A stretch of 37,748 nt of DNA, taken from assembly GCA_030830105.1 (NCBI GenBank), contig JAURNP010000063.1:1-37748 (forward strand). Direction: 5' to 3'. Source of the DNA: Rhodothermales bacterium. GTDB taxonomy: Bacteria; Bacteroidota; Rhodothermia; Rhodothermales; UBA10348. Position numbers and translations under genes: made by a program. The notes below the pieces were generated by a model, which did no database searches, was not told the origin of the DNA, and saw only the letters and a list, made by a program, of their open reading frames with translations. Below, piece after piece: positions 9,490 through 18,611 of this stretch. Position 1 is the first letter of the stretch; every line of letters begins with the position of its first letter.

Positions 9490-11469
9490 GTGCCCCATCA
9501 TTTTCAGGAGACACTCGTCTCCATTCTTTTCGTCGCTTGCGTGCTTGCGCTCGCACCCTTGGGTGCTCGCGCTCAGGTCGCGGATACCCTCTCGGCGAGA
9601 GTCGAGCCGAAAGAGGTATTACTCGGCGAGATCACGATCGAGGAGTCGTCCGACGGTGCGTCTCTGTTCCGGGGCCGACTGCGCTTGCAGCGCGCTTCCC
9701 TTGCCGCACAGGCTTCCCATGATGTGGTTCGTTTGCTGGATCACGTCCCGGGATTATCCATCCGACAAAGTGGTCCCACGGGTGCAGCGATGGCCTCGTT
9801 TCGCGGCCTCGGAGTTGCGTCGACTCATATTCAGTTGGATGGTGTCCGACTGGTTGATCCTGCTACCGGCTCGTTCGACCTGTCGGTCCTGCCTGCAGCG
9901 CTGATTCAGGCCGCTTCGGTGTCCTCTGGTACCTCGGCCGGCTTCACGCCCGGAGGCGTGATCTCACTTGAGTCACCCCGGTCCCTGCCATCGGCAGCCT
10001 CCTTCGAGAGTGGTTCTTTCGGTTTGCGCCACCTTCTTCTACAGGGCAGCGTGTCCAATAGTGGAGCAAAAGTAGCCGCTGCTGTCACCAGGACGACATT
10101 CGATGGCGATTTCCCGTACCGACACCCGATTCTGATCGAGAGCGCGGAAGTGCGTCGAGAGGGGGCCGATCGGCTGCAAAGCGCATTCTTTGTAAGCGCC
10201 CACCATGAACTGCGATCCGATGCGTTGGTCGGCGCGGGTCCGGTGCGCGCAGGCAACAGCCTGACCCGCCCCCCTGTTCATATACGGTTTCTGACCCTGG
10301 GCACCAGCGTGGAGCGTTCCCTCCCGGTCTTGTCAAACGCCGGTGGAACAGGTGCCTCCCAGGAAGATGATCTCTTGCTCCTCGCGCTCAACGTGTCATC
10401 GAGGCTCGGATCGATGCCTGCGAACGCAACCCTTTCCACGACCCGGACCGACTTCCGCTATGTGGCCTCAGATCTTGAGGCGACGCAAGTGCAAGTGCAT
10501 GAAGTCGCGCTTCGAGGAGGACTCTCCCGCGTGCTGGCTCTTCGCTGGGTGCTGGCCGTCGAGCCATCCTTTGTGCGAAGCCGTGTCACGACCCGTGATC
10601 GAAGAGATGTCAGCGAAGGGACGCTGCGCACATCGTTGGACTACGTGCGCAATGGCTGGATGACGGGCGCCTTCCTCGATACGCGATTGAGAAACACGCG
10701 ATCCGCTGAGGGCCTCGAAGGTGAAAGCGCGCATGACACGGCGTTGGCGCCTGGATTGTGGGCGGGAGCGCGCAACAATTCAGGTTGGGAGACGCGCCTT
10801 GCCCTCGCTCGCGTTTTCAGGCTTCCAACACTCAACGAGCGCTATTGGCAACCCGGAGGTAACGTGAATCTGCAGCCAGAGCATGGGTATCAGGTGGAAT
10901 GGCAGCTCAGTTACCGCCCGGATTCGAGAGATCTCCAAGCCCGCGTGGTTGTCTTTACCAGTCGTATTTCGAATCGCATCGTGTGGCGGCCCGCTTTTGC
11001 CGGTACGCAGCGCCGAATCTGGACGCCTGACAATGTAGCCCGCGTCTCGGGTCGCGGACTGGAGGCATTCCTGCGTTGGCGCATGGGTCAACCGTGGACC
11101 CTGACTCTCTCTGCTTCGCGCCTTCACCAGGTAGATCGCTCCAATCCAGCTGCGGCCTCCTATGGTCACCAAATCCGTTTTTCCGCGCCCTGGTCGGCTT
11201 CTTCGGAGGCCGAATACCGTCGCGGCCGCAGTGGCCTTTTTGCTTCCTGGCGATTGACAGGACGACGCTACACCGCAACAGACGAATCCACTTGGCTGCC
11301 GCCCCATCACGTCCTGGATGCCGGACTCATCTGGCACCATATCCGCGCTGGCATACCTCTGAGCTTCCAAGTGAGCGCAAGCAATTTGCTCAACGCTGCC
11401 TATGAATCATCGCCTTGGATGCCCATGCCTGGGCGAGCTTGGCGGGCGGCGCTCCGACTGGGACAATGA
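9490..11469 (+). CDS. btuB: TonB-dependent receptor, BtuB-like vitamin B12 transporter
   Basis: Plug domain DVVRLLDHVPGLSIRQSGPTGAAMASFRGLGVASTHIQLDGVRL; beta-barrel C-terminus SNLLNAAYESSPWMPMPGRAWRAALRLGQ; preceded by a cobalamin riboswitch. Start uncertain: GTG 9490 or TTG 9469. Confidence 0.87.
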   Translation: MPHHFQETLVSILFVACVLALAPLGARAQVADTLSARVEPKEVLLGEITIEESSDGASLFRGRLRLQRASLAAQASHDVVRLLDHVPGLSIRQSGPTGAAMASFRGLGVASTHIQLDGVRLVDPATGSFDLSVLPAALIQAASVSSGTSAGFTPGGVISLESPRSLPSAASFESGSFGLRHLLLQGSVSNSGAKVAAAVTRTTFDGDFPYRHPILIESAEVRREGADRLQSAFFVSAHHELRSDALVGAGPVRAGNSLTRPPVHIRFLTLGTSVERSLPVLSNAGGTGASQEDDLLLLALNVSSRLGSMPANATLSTTRTDFRYVASDLEATQVQVHEVALRGGLSRVLALRWVLAVEPSFVRSRVTTRDRRDVSEGTLRTSLDYVRNGWMTGAFLDTRLRNTRSAEGLEGESAHDTALAPGLWAGARNNSGWETRLALARVFRLPTLNERYWQPGGNVNLQPEHGYQVEWQLSYRPDSRDLQARVVVFTSRISNRIVWRPAFAGTQRRIWTPDNVARVSGRGLEAFLRWRMGQPWTLTLSASRLHQVDRSNPAAASYGHQIRFSAPWSASSEAEYRRGRSGLFASWRLTGRRYTATDESTWLPPHHVLDAGLIWHHIRAGIPLSFQVSASNLLNAAYESSPWMPMPGRAWRAALRLGQ

Positions 11470-11504
11470 TCCTTGTTCACCAACCATACCAAAGAAATAT
11501 CATT

Positions 11505-12605
11505 ATGAATACCCGCCTTTCTTCGACCCTTATCATTCTTGTTGTCTCTCTCTGGCTGTCCGGCTGCGACATGCTGGGAGGAGATGAGGGCTCCGGAGCG
11601 ACATTGGCTACTTCCATCATCGTGGCCAATGGCGGCAATTTTTCCGACCAGAACGGGACGCTGACGTTCTACGACCCGTCCACCCAGGCGACGACAGAGT
11701 CTTCCTCCCGTGCTGGATTCGTTCAAGGCCTGTTGGACGATGACCGAGGACTGGTGACGCTCATAAACACATTTGGTCAGGGGCGCATCGACATCCTGGA
11801 TCCATCCTCCCTGGAGACTACCGGACAGTACACGGACATCAGCAATCCACGAGATGCGGTATCGATTGATGATGTCCTCTGGGTGAGCACTTCCACCTTC
11901 GGCGAACCCGGGCAATTGATCGCCTTCAATGCTCAGGGGACGAAACTGTCGGCGAGTACGGTTGGATTCGTTCCGGAAGGGGTCGCGTCCTGGTCGGACC
12001 AGCTGGTAGTTGCCAACAATGGAAGCCTGGGTAGCGGATCCACTCTCAGTATTGTCTCTGAGGCAACGGGTGAAGTTCGCTCGGTGGAGACTGGGTGCGA
12101 TGGGCCACGCGACGTGTACACTGCGACCTTCTTGGTCGTCGTTTGCACAGGAAAAACGGTCTATTCGGCCGATTTCACCCAGATACTGGAGCAGACGCCC
12201 GGTCAAGTCCTGTTCATGGATAACGATTTCGAGGTTGTATCACGCATTGTCCTTCCCGCTCAAGCAGGATCGACCAACGGCACCGAGACCGGATTTTACT
12301 CGGAGCAGACCGACGAGTTGTTCGTGACGCTCTCGGCCACGGAAATGGTGCTGATAATCGATCTAGAAGGTCGATCGGTATCACAGACGCTCGAGCTCGC
12401 CGGGCATCCCACGCTCGTTGGGCTCTCCGGTATCGCCTATGATGCTGGCAGGGATCAGCTCTACCTCGGGCGCTTTCCGCAAGCGAGTGCAGGCCCGTTC
12501 CCAGACTATGCTGCCTCAGGAACCGTGCAGGTCATGAATCGTGAAGGAGTTCTCCTGCACTCATTTGGCGCAGGCGTCTCCATTTCTGCCATCACGCTGC
12601 GATAA
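11505..12605 (+). CDS. BtuG-like surface lipoprotein (DUF5074/YncE-like beta-propeller), putative B12-binding
   Basis: ATG 11505; lipobox LWLSGCDML; repeated blades (SIIVANGGNFSDQNGTLTFYDPST..., GRIDILDPSSLETTGQYTDISNPRDAVSIDDVLWVS, QLVVANNGSLGSGSTLSIV); directly downstream of btuB. Confidence 0.78.
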   Translation: MNTRLSSTLIILVVSLWLSGCDMLGGDEGSGATLATSIIVANGGNFSDQNGTLTFYDPSTQATTESSSRAGFVQGLLDDDRGLVTLINTFGQGRIDILDPSSLETTGQYTDISNPRDAVSIDDVLWVSTSTFGEPGQLIAFNAQGTKLSASTVGFVPEGVASWSDQLVVANNGSLGSGSTLSIVSEATGEVRSVETGCDGPRDVYTATFLVVVCTGKTVYSADFTQILEQTPGQVLFMDNDFEVVSRIVLPAQAGSTNGTETGFYSEQTDELFVTLSATEMVLIIDLEGRSVSQTLELAGHPTLVGLSGIAYDAGRDQLYLGRFPQASAGPFPDYAASGTVQVMNREGVLLHSFGAGVSISAITLR

Positions 12606-12610
12606 AGCCG

Positions 12611-12838
12611 GTGCCGCTACCATCTCGACAATCCCTTTGCATCGATCGATGCATTTGCAGCCGCGTCCTGTTCTCGGACCTACGCAAGGAGGCCGAAAAG
12701 GCGGAGGTGGACTCGTTCGAAGCGCTGCAGAAGGTCCGGGAGTTTGGCGTCAACTGCCAACTTTGCCACCCGTATGTACGACGGATGCTCAAGGATGGTA
12801 CGACTGAGTTTCACGAAATCCTTCGTGACGAATCCTGA
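12611..12838 (+). CDS. BFD-like [2Fe-2S]-binding small protein
   Basis: GTG start; CIC-X32-CQLC (CICSRVLFSDLRKEAEKAEVDSFEALQKVREFGVNCQLCHPYVRRML) matches the C-X-C...C-X2-C spacing of bacterioferritin-associated-ferredoxin domains; 5 nt after the BtuG-like stop. Confidence 0.72.
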   Translation: MPLPSRQSLCIDRCICSRVLFSDLRKEAEKAEVDSFEALQKVREFGVNCQLCHPYVRRMLKDGTTEFHEILRDES

Positions 12839-13064
12839 AAATTGGGGCGTTGCTGGCCTGCGACAACCGGACAGGGAAACCAGGTGGGGGAAACCGGGTG
12901 AGGAAACTGGGAGAGCAAGAGTTCTCAAGGGCAAAAGGATTTCCGAGATTCACAGGACATCGTTTCTAATAGCCTTTGGATCCCCTAGACCCGATAATGG
13001 AACCCTGCCCTCGGCGGTGAGTGCCAATCCAGGTCGCGGGAATCATCCATCCCATCCTAGTCGC

Positions 13065-15314
13065 ATGGCGTTCTCCCGTCACATCGGTCCACCCAGGTAT
13101 TCATTGCCCGGACTCCGTGTGGGCTTCTCAGCCCTCTACAAGGTGCTTGCAATGACGGCAGTATGCATGCTGCTGGTCGTGATCCCAGCGCAAGCCCAAC
13201 AACGAGAGGCTCCCCGGGCCATGCAAGCTGATGCGCTGGCGCCCTCGCGCGTCGAACGGGTATTCCATCCGAATGCGAATGCCAATCCAAATCCGACTGA
13301 CTCAAGGCACATCTCTGCATGGCAGCTCTCACCAGATCATGCTAGAGGTATTCCTCATCCCCGTCGGCATGTACTACGTGGACTGGGCGAATCTGGAATC
13401 GGAAAACATTCTCCGAGACGGCGCCAGGATGCTTTTGACGTCACGTGGTACCATCTCGACTTGGATTTGGATAAGGACCGGGCGCCAGAGCTTCGAGGAA
13501 GCGTCCGTGTTGTGGGTAGGGCGCTCACTGAGTTGGATACGCTGGAGCTCGACCTGGCTCGGTCCATGGAGGTGTTGTCGGTTACGACCTCTGATGGCCA
13601 GGCCTTGACCTGGCAACATGGTGTGGGCCCTGAAGCAGACAGGCTGCTGATCGTTCCGAATGGTGCTCTTGGTCAAGGGACGTTTTTCGACGTGTCAGTC
13701 ACCTACCAGGGAGATCCGGCCTGGAACGCATCACGCGGCGGGTATCAATCTGGTGTCCGCTCTGGAGGAGATCCCTACATCTGGACCCTGTCCGAACCAT
13801 ATGGATCGATGCAATGGTGGCCCACCGAAGATCATCCCGCCGACAAGGCGGACTCTGTATGGGTCACACTCACCGTTCCCACGGGTATGACGGCCGCTTC
13901 CAACGGGATGTTGGATGTCGAGACGGAGAACGGCGATGGAACCACGACTTTCGAATGGAGGCATCGTTATCCCATCGCAACGTACCTGGTATCCATCGCT
14001 GCCGGGGACTACGATCGCGTCGTGGATTTCTATGTCAGACCATCTGACCTGGAAGCGCAATTTGGACCAGCGACGTTTCCGATCGAACAGTATGCGTACC
14101 GCGATATCCCGGCCGTCGAGGGTGTCAATGACGCCAGCGGATGGCGACTGACGGCAGAGGCCATGGCCATCCAGGAAAGGTGGTTCGGGCCCTATCCCTT
14201 CGCCAATGAGAAATACGGCAATGCTCATGTCACCTTCCGAGGTGGGATGGAGCACCAGACTGTGAGCAGCATGGGCAACATCGGCATCGAATTGATAGCC
14301 CATGAGCTGGCTCACCAGTGGTATGGTGATTCCCTCACGCCTGCTTCCTGGCGTCATCTGTGGCTGAATGAGGGATTTGCTACCCTTGGGGAGATGCTAA
14401 CGTTTGAAGCAGATCCGGCTTTTGAGCCGGTTCGCGAGATCCTTTTCGACCTCTATTACAGCCGCGCGCTTGAGGCGCGCGGGACGCTGGTGCTCTCGGA
14501 CACCACCAACGCCATGGATATGTTCACCCACGCCCGTGTTTACGCCAAGGGATGGATGGTTCTGCGCATGATCCGATCCAGGGTGGGAGATGCCACGTTC
14601 AGACAGATCCTGCGTGCATGGGCCGCTCGTGCGGATGTCAAATACAGCACGGCTGTCACCGACCAATTCCGGGACGTCGTGACTTCCGTTACCGGAGTGA
14701 ACTGGACGGGATTCTTCGATCAGTGGGTATATACCGGCACCGGAGAGCCAAGGTGGCAGCTCGCGTGGGAAGAAAGTCCGGAGGATGCGCCAGGATTGGT
14801 GCGCGTATCATTGAACCAGATACAGGATCGGCTTCACTCCAACGTAGACGCATTCCAGATTCTTTTGCCCGTCTGGTTCGAGACGGCCGATGTGACGTAT
14901 CAGGTGTGGCTCGACATTGACGAGCGGGCAGAGGTGTTTGATGTGTCCATTCCTTCGTCAGTGCTGGCCGTCCACGTGGATCCCGAGCGATGGGTCCTGC
15001 GTGGAGAGACGTTGATGGGGACCGGTACGGATACCGAGGCCCTTGCGGTACCACTGTTTCATGTGCAGGTAGCCCCTCATCCCGCCGAAGGCGACGTCCT
15101 GGTGGCTATAAAAGGGCCGCGAGGCGACCTCCGCAATGCAGAAATGACGATTGAGGTATTCGATCTTATCGGACGCCGGGTGTGGAAGCGCGTGCAGGTC
15201 CATGCCTCGGATTCACGTCTTAGAATCCCCGATTTATCTTCCGGGCGATATCTTCTGCGTGTCCGTCAGGGCAGCCATGTGGACGAACAGGTAGTTGTTG
15301 TCCGTGCGCACTGA
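13065..15314 (+). CDS. M1-family metallopeptidase (aminopeptidase N-like) with C-terminal T9SS sorting domain
   Basis: GGMEHQT and HELAHQWYGDSLTPASWRHLWLNEGFATLGE (HEXXH-X18-E); C-terminus MTIEVFDLIGRRVWKRV...LPDLSSGRYLLRVRQG-type sorting domain. The ORF track starts at 12744; ATG 13065 precedes a plausible signal peptide (LYKVLAMTAVCMLLVVIPAQAQ). Confidence 0.9.
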   Translation: MAFSRHIGPPRYSLPGLRVGFSALYKVLAMTAVCMLLVVIPAQAQQREAPRAMQADALAPSRVERVFHPNANANPNPTDSRHISAWQLSPDHARGIPHPRRHVLRGLGESGIGKHSPRRRQDAFDVTWYHLDLDLDKDRAPELRGSVRVVGRALTELDTLELDLARSMEVLSVTTSDGQALTWQHGVGPEADRLLIVPNGALGQGTFFDVSVTYQGDPAWNASRGGYQSGVRSGGDPYIWTLSEPYGSMQWWPTEDHPADKADSVWVTLTVPTGMTAASNGMLDVETENGDGTTTFEWRHRYPIATYLVSIAAGDYDRVVDFYVRPSDLEAQFGPATFPIEQYAYRDIPAVEGVNDASGWRLTAEAMAIQERWFGPYPFANEKYGNAHVTFRGGMEHQTVSSMGNIGIELIAHELAHQWYGDSLTPASWRHLWLNEGFATLGEMLTFEADPAFEPVREILFDLYYSRALEARGTLVLSDTTNAMDMFTHARVYAKGWMVLRMIRSRVGDATFRQILRAWAARADVKYSTAVTDQFRDVVTSVTGVNWTGFFDQWVYTGTGEPRWQLAWEESPEDAPGLVRVSLNQIQDRLHSNVDAFQILLPVWFETADVTYQVWLDIDERAEVFDVSIPSSVLAVHVDPERWVLRGETLMGTGTDTEALAVPLFHVQVAPHPAEGDVLVAIKGPRGDLRNAEMTIEVFDLIGRRVWKRVQVHASDSRLRIPDLSSGRYLLRVRQGSHVDEQVVVVRAH

Positions 15315-15366
15315 CTGAACGCACCTGGTGTGCCCAGCTTCAACCCCGTCATTACCGTACTGCTGC

Positions 15367-15870
15367 ATGTCTTTCTCGATACAGCCCGCTGAACCGGCTG
15401 ATGCGCCCGACATGGTGCGCCTCATCAACAGTCTTGCCGCCTACGAACGCCTGGCACATGAATCCCGGCCGGATGAGGCAATGCTGGCGGCCCAGTTGGC
15501 TGAAGATGCTTCGCCTCGAATCGAGGCGTTGGTTGCGCATGAGGAGGGCACCGGGAAGTGCATCGGATTTGCCCTCTACTTTCACAACTATTCGACTTTC
15601 CTGACCAACTTCGGACTGTATTTGGAGGATCTGTTCGTTGAGCCGGCGTATCGAGGCCAGGGCATTGGATTCGCGCTTTTCAAGCGTCTAGCCAGTATTG
15701 CCCGCGATCGCGGATGCCAGCGCCTGGAATGGAGTGTGCTCGATTGGAACGAGCCGGCCATCACGTTCTACGAAAAGCTGGGTGCCACTTCGATGACCGG
15801 ATGGGATACCATGCGACTGACGAGTGATGCGATCGAGCAGATCGCGGACGACCCCCGAGAAGATCGCTGA
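15367..15870 (+). CDS. GNAT-family N-acetyltransferase (diamine acetyltransferase-like)
   Basis: LYLEDLFVEPAYRGQGIGFALFKRLASIARDRGCQRLEWSVLDWNEPAITFYEKLGA. Confidence 0.88.
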   Translation: MSFSIQPAEPADAPDMVRLINSLAAYERLAHESRPDEAMLAAQLAEDASPRIEALVAHEEGTGKCIGFALYFHNYSTFLTNFGLYLEDLFVEPAYRGQGIGFALFKRLASIARDRGCQRLEWSVLDWNEPAITFYEKLGATSMTGWDTMRLTSDAIEQIADDPREDR

Positions 15871-15876
15871 CTCAGA

Positions 15877-16122
15877 CTACGGAGCCTGGGCCGGGACGAT
15901 CTGTCCGTCGCAGGTAATCATCTCACCCGGACCTGGCTCTCGAGTAGGTGCATCGCCCGGGGTCAGCTGTGGATCACAGTCCTTTGGAACGTAGTGTGTG
16001 TGGCTACCGTGAGGCACTTCGTAATAGGGTCGGGAATCGAATGTCCCGAGTGAATCGACAAACACGAAAACCAGAAACAATCCGATGACCAGCAGCAAGT
16101 AGAAGCGGGCGCGCTTTTTCAT
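15877..16122 (-). CDS. Small single-TM hypothetical protein
   Basis: MKKRARFYLLLVIGLFLVFVFVDSLGTF TM segment followed by a His/Cys-containing tail (PHGSHTHYVPKDCDP...MITCDG); convergent with the GNAT gene. Confidence 0.6.
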   Translation of the reverse strand: MKKRARFYLLLVIGLFLVFVFVDSLGTFDSRPYYEVPHGSHTHYVPKDCDPQLTPGDAPTREPGPGEMITCDGQIVPAQAP

Positions 16123-16313
16123 GGACACAGGCTCCCATTCGATTGAGCGAAGAAGGCCGCACAACGGCGGCTCTGGGTTCGGAATTTACCCATGGGGCGG
16201 ACTCCGGTTCTCAAGTCCCTCAAATTGACGTGCTATCCACCTACCCAGGTAGAGGCGATCTTGAGCGCGGCATCGGCGTACAGGGTGTCTCTCCTCTCAC
16301 CACCCACCCCGTC

Positions 16314-18611
16314 TTGAGTATTCGGCTGTCCATACGTTTCTGGATTCCCCTCTTGGTCCTGTCGGCATGGCTGCCTTCCATGGTGGTGCACGCACAGGGG
16401 CTGCAGGGCAGGGTGCTGGATGCAGAAACGCGTCAGGGCTTGCCTGGGGCGACCGTTCTGCTCATCCAGGGCGGCGAGAGGATGGCCGGACAGATTACGG
16501 ATGGGGCCGGCGTATTCGTCTTCGGCGATGTTCTTCCGGGCCAGTATGTGTTGGAGGCCTCTTTTGTTGGCTACGAGATTATCCGGGACACGCTTTCCGT
16601 TCCGTTGGACGGGCTGCTCGAATTTATTCTGGAGCCTACCCAAACCATGCTGGAAGAGTTGGTGGTTGAGTCTCAGCGGGTGAACCAGGAGCGTTATGCG
16701 GCTGGTCTTGAAACCATCCGCCCAAGTGATCTGGCCAGAGTTCCCATGTCGGACGTGACGTACGATCTGGCGGGGTATCTGCTCACGCTTCCGGGGATTG
16801 TGTCTACGGGAGACCGAGGTGGACAGCTGTTCGTGCGGGGGGGTACGCCAACGCAGAACCTGGTCCTGCTCGACGGCATGCGCATCTTTCAGCCGTTTCA
16901 TGTGGTTGGATTCTACAGCGCCTTTCCCGCCGACATCATTGCGACCACCGATGTGTATGCCGGTGGCTTCAATGCTCGATACGGCGGACGCATCTCGTCG
17001 GTAATCGATATCAAGACGCGCAACGGCAGCAAGGATCGTGTAACCGGCTCGGCTTCTATCGCTCCCTTTGTGAGCGGTCTTCGAGTGGAAGTACCGATCC
17101 TGAAAGATGAAGCTTCCCTCATTCTGTCAGCCCGTGAGTCCATCATTGACCGGATCGCACCGGAGGTACTAGGGGAAGAACTGCCTTTTCGTTTCGGAGA
17201 TCGATTTGCCAAGTTCCACGCATATCTGAATCAGACCTCCAGTGTGATGCTGACAGCCCTAAGGACTTCTGATACCGGAAACCTGCGATCCGGGGACCCT
17301 TCCGATCCATCAGTCGATATCCGGCGGTCAACCTGGAAGAATGAGGCCTATGGGGCACGCTACCTCTACATCCCGGAAGAGGCGGCGGTGATGTCTGAAT
17401 TCTCCGTCTACTACTCCTCCTTGGAAAGCCGCTATCGTCAGACGGCAGACGATGTTCGGAACGCAGATGTGTCGGAATTTTCGCTCAACATCGGATTCAC
17501 TTATTTGCTGGGAGCCAACCAGATCAATTTTGGCATCTTCGGCAACACCAATTTCTTCGACTTCAGCTTTGGTCGGGGTCGCAGCGATATCAATACCGGA
17601 GTAAGCAGCGGTGGTGCCTTCTTCGAAGGTCGGGTCGTTCCGAACGAGTATATCCAGATTGAGCCGGGTGTCCGTATCGAGGCATTCTCGCGTGGTCTAC
17701 GTCGTACCATCGCTCCTCGTTTGCGGCTTCAATGGCTGCCCTCAGGTGCTGGCAGCCGCAACAGACTCAGTTTTGCCTGGGGTCGGTACCACCAACAGAT
17801 TGTGGGCCTGAACAACGAGCAAGATGTATCCGACGTGTTCACGGTATGGACCGCTTCTCCGCGCGGCACGCCCGTGCCGCGCGCCGTGCATTACATCGCC
17901 GGTTGGCAGACACGTCCAATTCGTTGGCTGGAACTCTCGGTAGAAGGGTATCGCAAGGAGCTTACCGACCTGTCCTTTCCTGCTTTTGCCGATGAGGTCG
18001 GGGTGGTGGCTGAGTTCTCTCAGGTCAACGGGCGCGCCGAAGGCCTGGATCTCAAAGCTGAAATCGTTTCGAGAAACGTGTATTTCTCGGCAACCTATGG
18101 CCGCGCCAAAGTGAATTACGTCCGGCCCCCGCAGCTGTCGCGGGCCATTTTCCTGGCCGGCACGGGACGTTCCGTGGAACTGCCCCGTTTGGAGTTCAAC
18201 CCACCCCACGACCGTCGTCACCAGGTGGGCGCTACCCTTCGTGTGACAACGGGTGCCTGGTCGGTAGGCGCGCGCTGGCAATTTGGGTCTGGACTGCCAT
18301 TTACGCAGGTCAATGGCTATTACACCGGACTGGATGTTGACGATTTCTCATCGGTGGACTTCCTGACGGACGAGGGTAGCACGTTGGTCTCCCGTTCTCA
18401 GCCATACGGAGGTCGCATGCCGACCTATCATCGTCTGGATATCTCCGTCGAGCACAAGATGCCATTCTCGCGGGCGGATCTCACGCTTCAGGCTGGCGTC
18501 ATCAATGCCTACGATCGTGCAAACATTTTCGAGTACAACATCTTCACTGGTAACCGTGTAGATCAGCTACCGCTCATTCCCTCTCTTGGTGTGCGGGTGG
18601 ACATGCGATGA
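16314..18611 (+). CDS. TonB-dependent receptor with CarboxypepD_reg-like N-terminal domain (module 1)
   Basis: GLQGRVLDAETRQGLPGATVLL...; plug GGQLFVRGGTPTQNLVLLDGMRIFQPFHVVGFYSAFPADIIATTDVYAGGFNARYGGRISSVIDIKT. Start (TTG 16314) chosen from the signal peptide; the ORF track extends to 16143. Confidence 0.9.
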   Translation: MSIRLSIRFWIPLLVLSAWLPSMVVHAQGLQGRVLDAETRQGLPGATVLLIQGGERMAGQITDGAGVFVFGDVLPGQYVLEASFVGYEIIRDTLSVPLDGLLEFILEPTQTMLEELVVESQRVNQERYAAGLETIRPSDLARVPMSDVTYDLAGYLLTLPGIVSTGDRGGQLFVRGGTPTQNLVLLDGMRIFQPFHVVGFYSAFPADIIATTDVYAGGFNARYGGRISSVIDIKTRNGSKDRVTGSASIAPFVSGLRVEVPILKDEASLILSARESIIDRIAPEVLGEELPFRFGDRFAKFHAYLNQTSSVMLTALRTSDTGNLRSGDPSDPSVDIRRSTWKNEAYGARYLYIPEEAAVMSEFSVYYSSLESRYRQTADDVRNADVSEFSLNIGFTYLLGANQINFGIFGNTNFFDFSFGRGRSDINTGVSSGGAFFEGRVVPNEYIQIEPGVRIEAFSRGLRRTIAPRLRLQWLPSGAGSRNRLSFAWGRYHQQIVGLNNEQDVSDVFTVWTASPRGTPVPRAVHYIAGWQTRPIRWLELSVEGYRKELTDLSFPAFADEVGVVAEFSQVNGRAEGLDLKAEIVSRNVYFSATYGRAKVNYVRPPQLSRAIFLAGTGRSVELPRLEFNPPHDRRHQVGATLRVTTGAWSVGARWQFGSGLPFTQVNGYYTGLDVDDFSSVDFLTDEGSTLVSRSQPYGGRMPTYHRLDISVEHKMPFSRADLTLQAGVINAYDRANIFEYNIFTGNRVDQLPLIPSLGVRVDMR

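Noticed and set aside
9115-9722. ORFs 9115-9501 (-) and 9273-9722 (+) in the btuB leader
   Set aside because: They lie over the cobalamin riboswitch and its terminator; no protein family pattern.
11400-12206. 268-aa minus-strand ORF antisense to the BtuG-like gene
   Set aside because: Antisense to a lipoprotein with clear lipobox and repeats; no domain signal.
12744-13064. N-terminal extension of the M1 peptidase ORF
   Set aside because: Overlaps the BFD-like ORF and places a signal peptide more than 100 aa inside the protein; a downstream start (13065 or 13152) is more likely.
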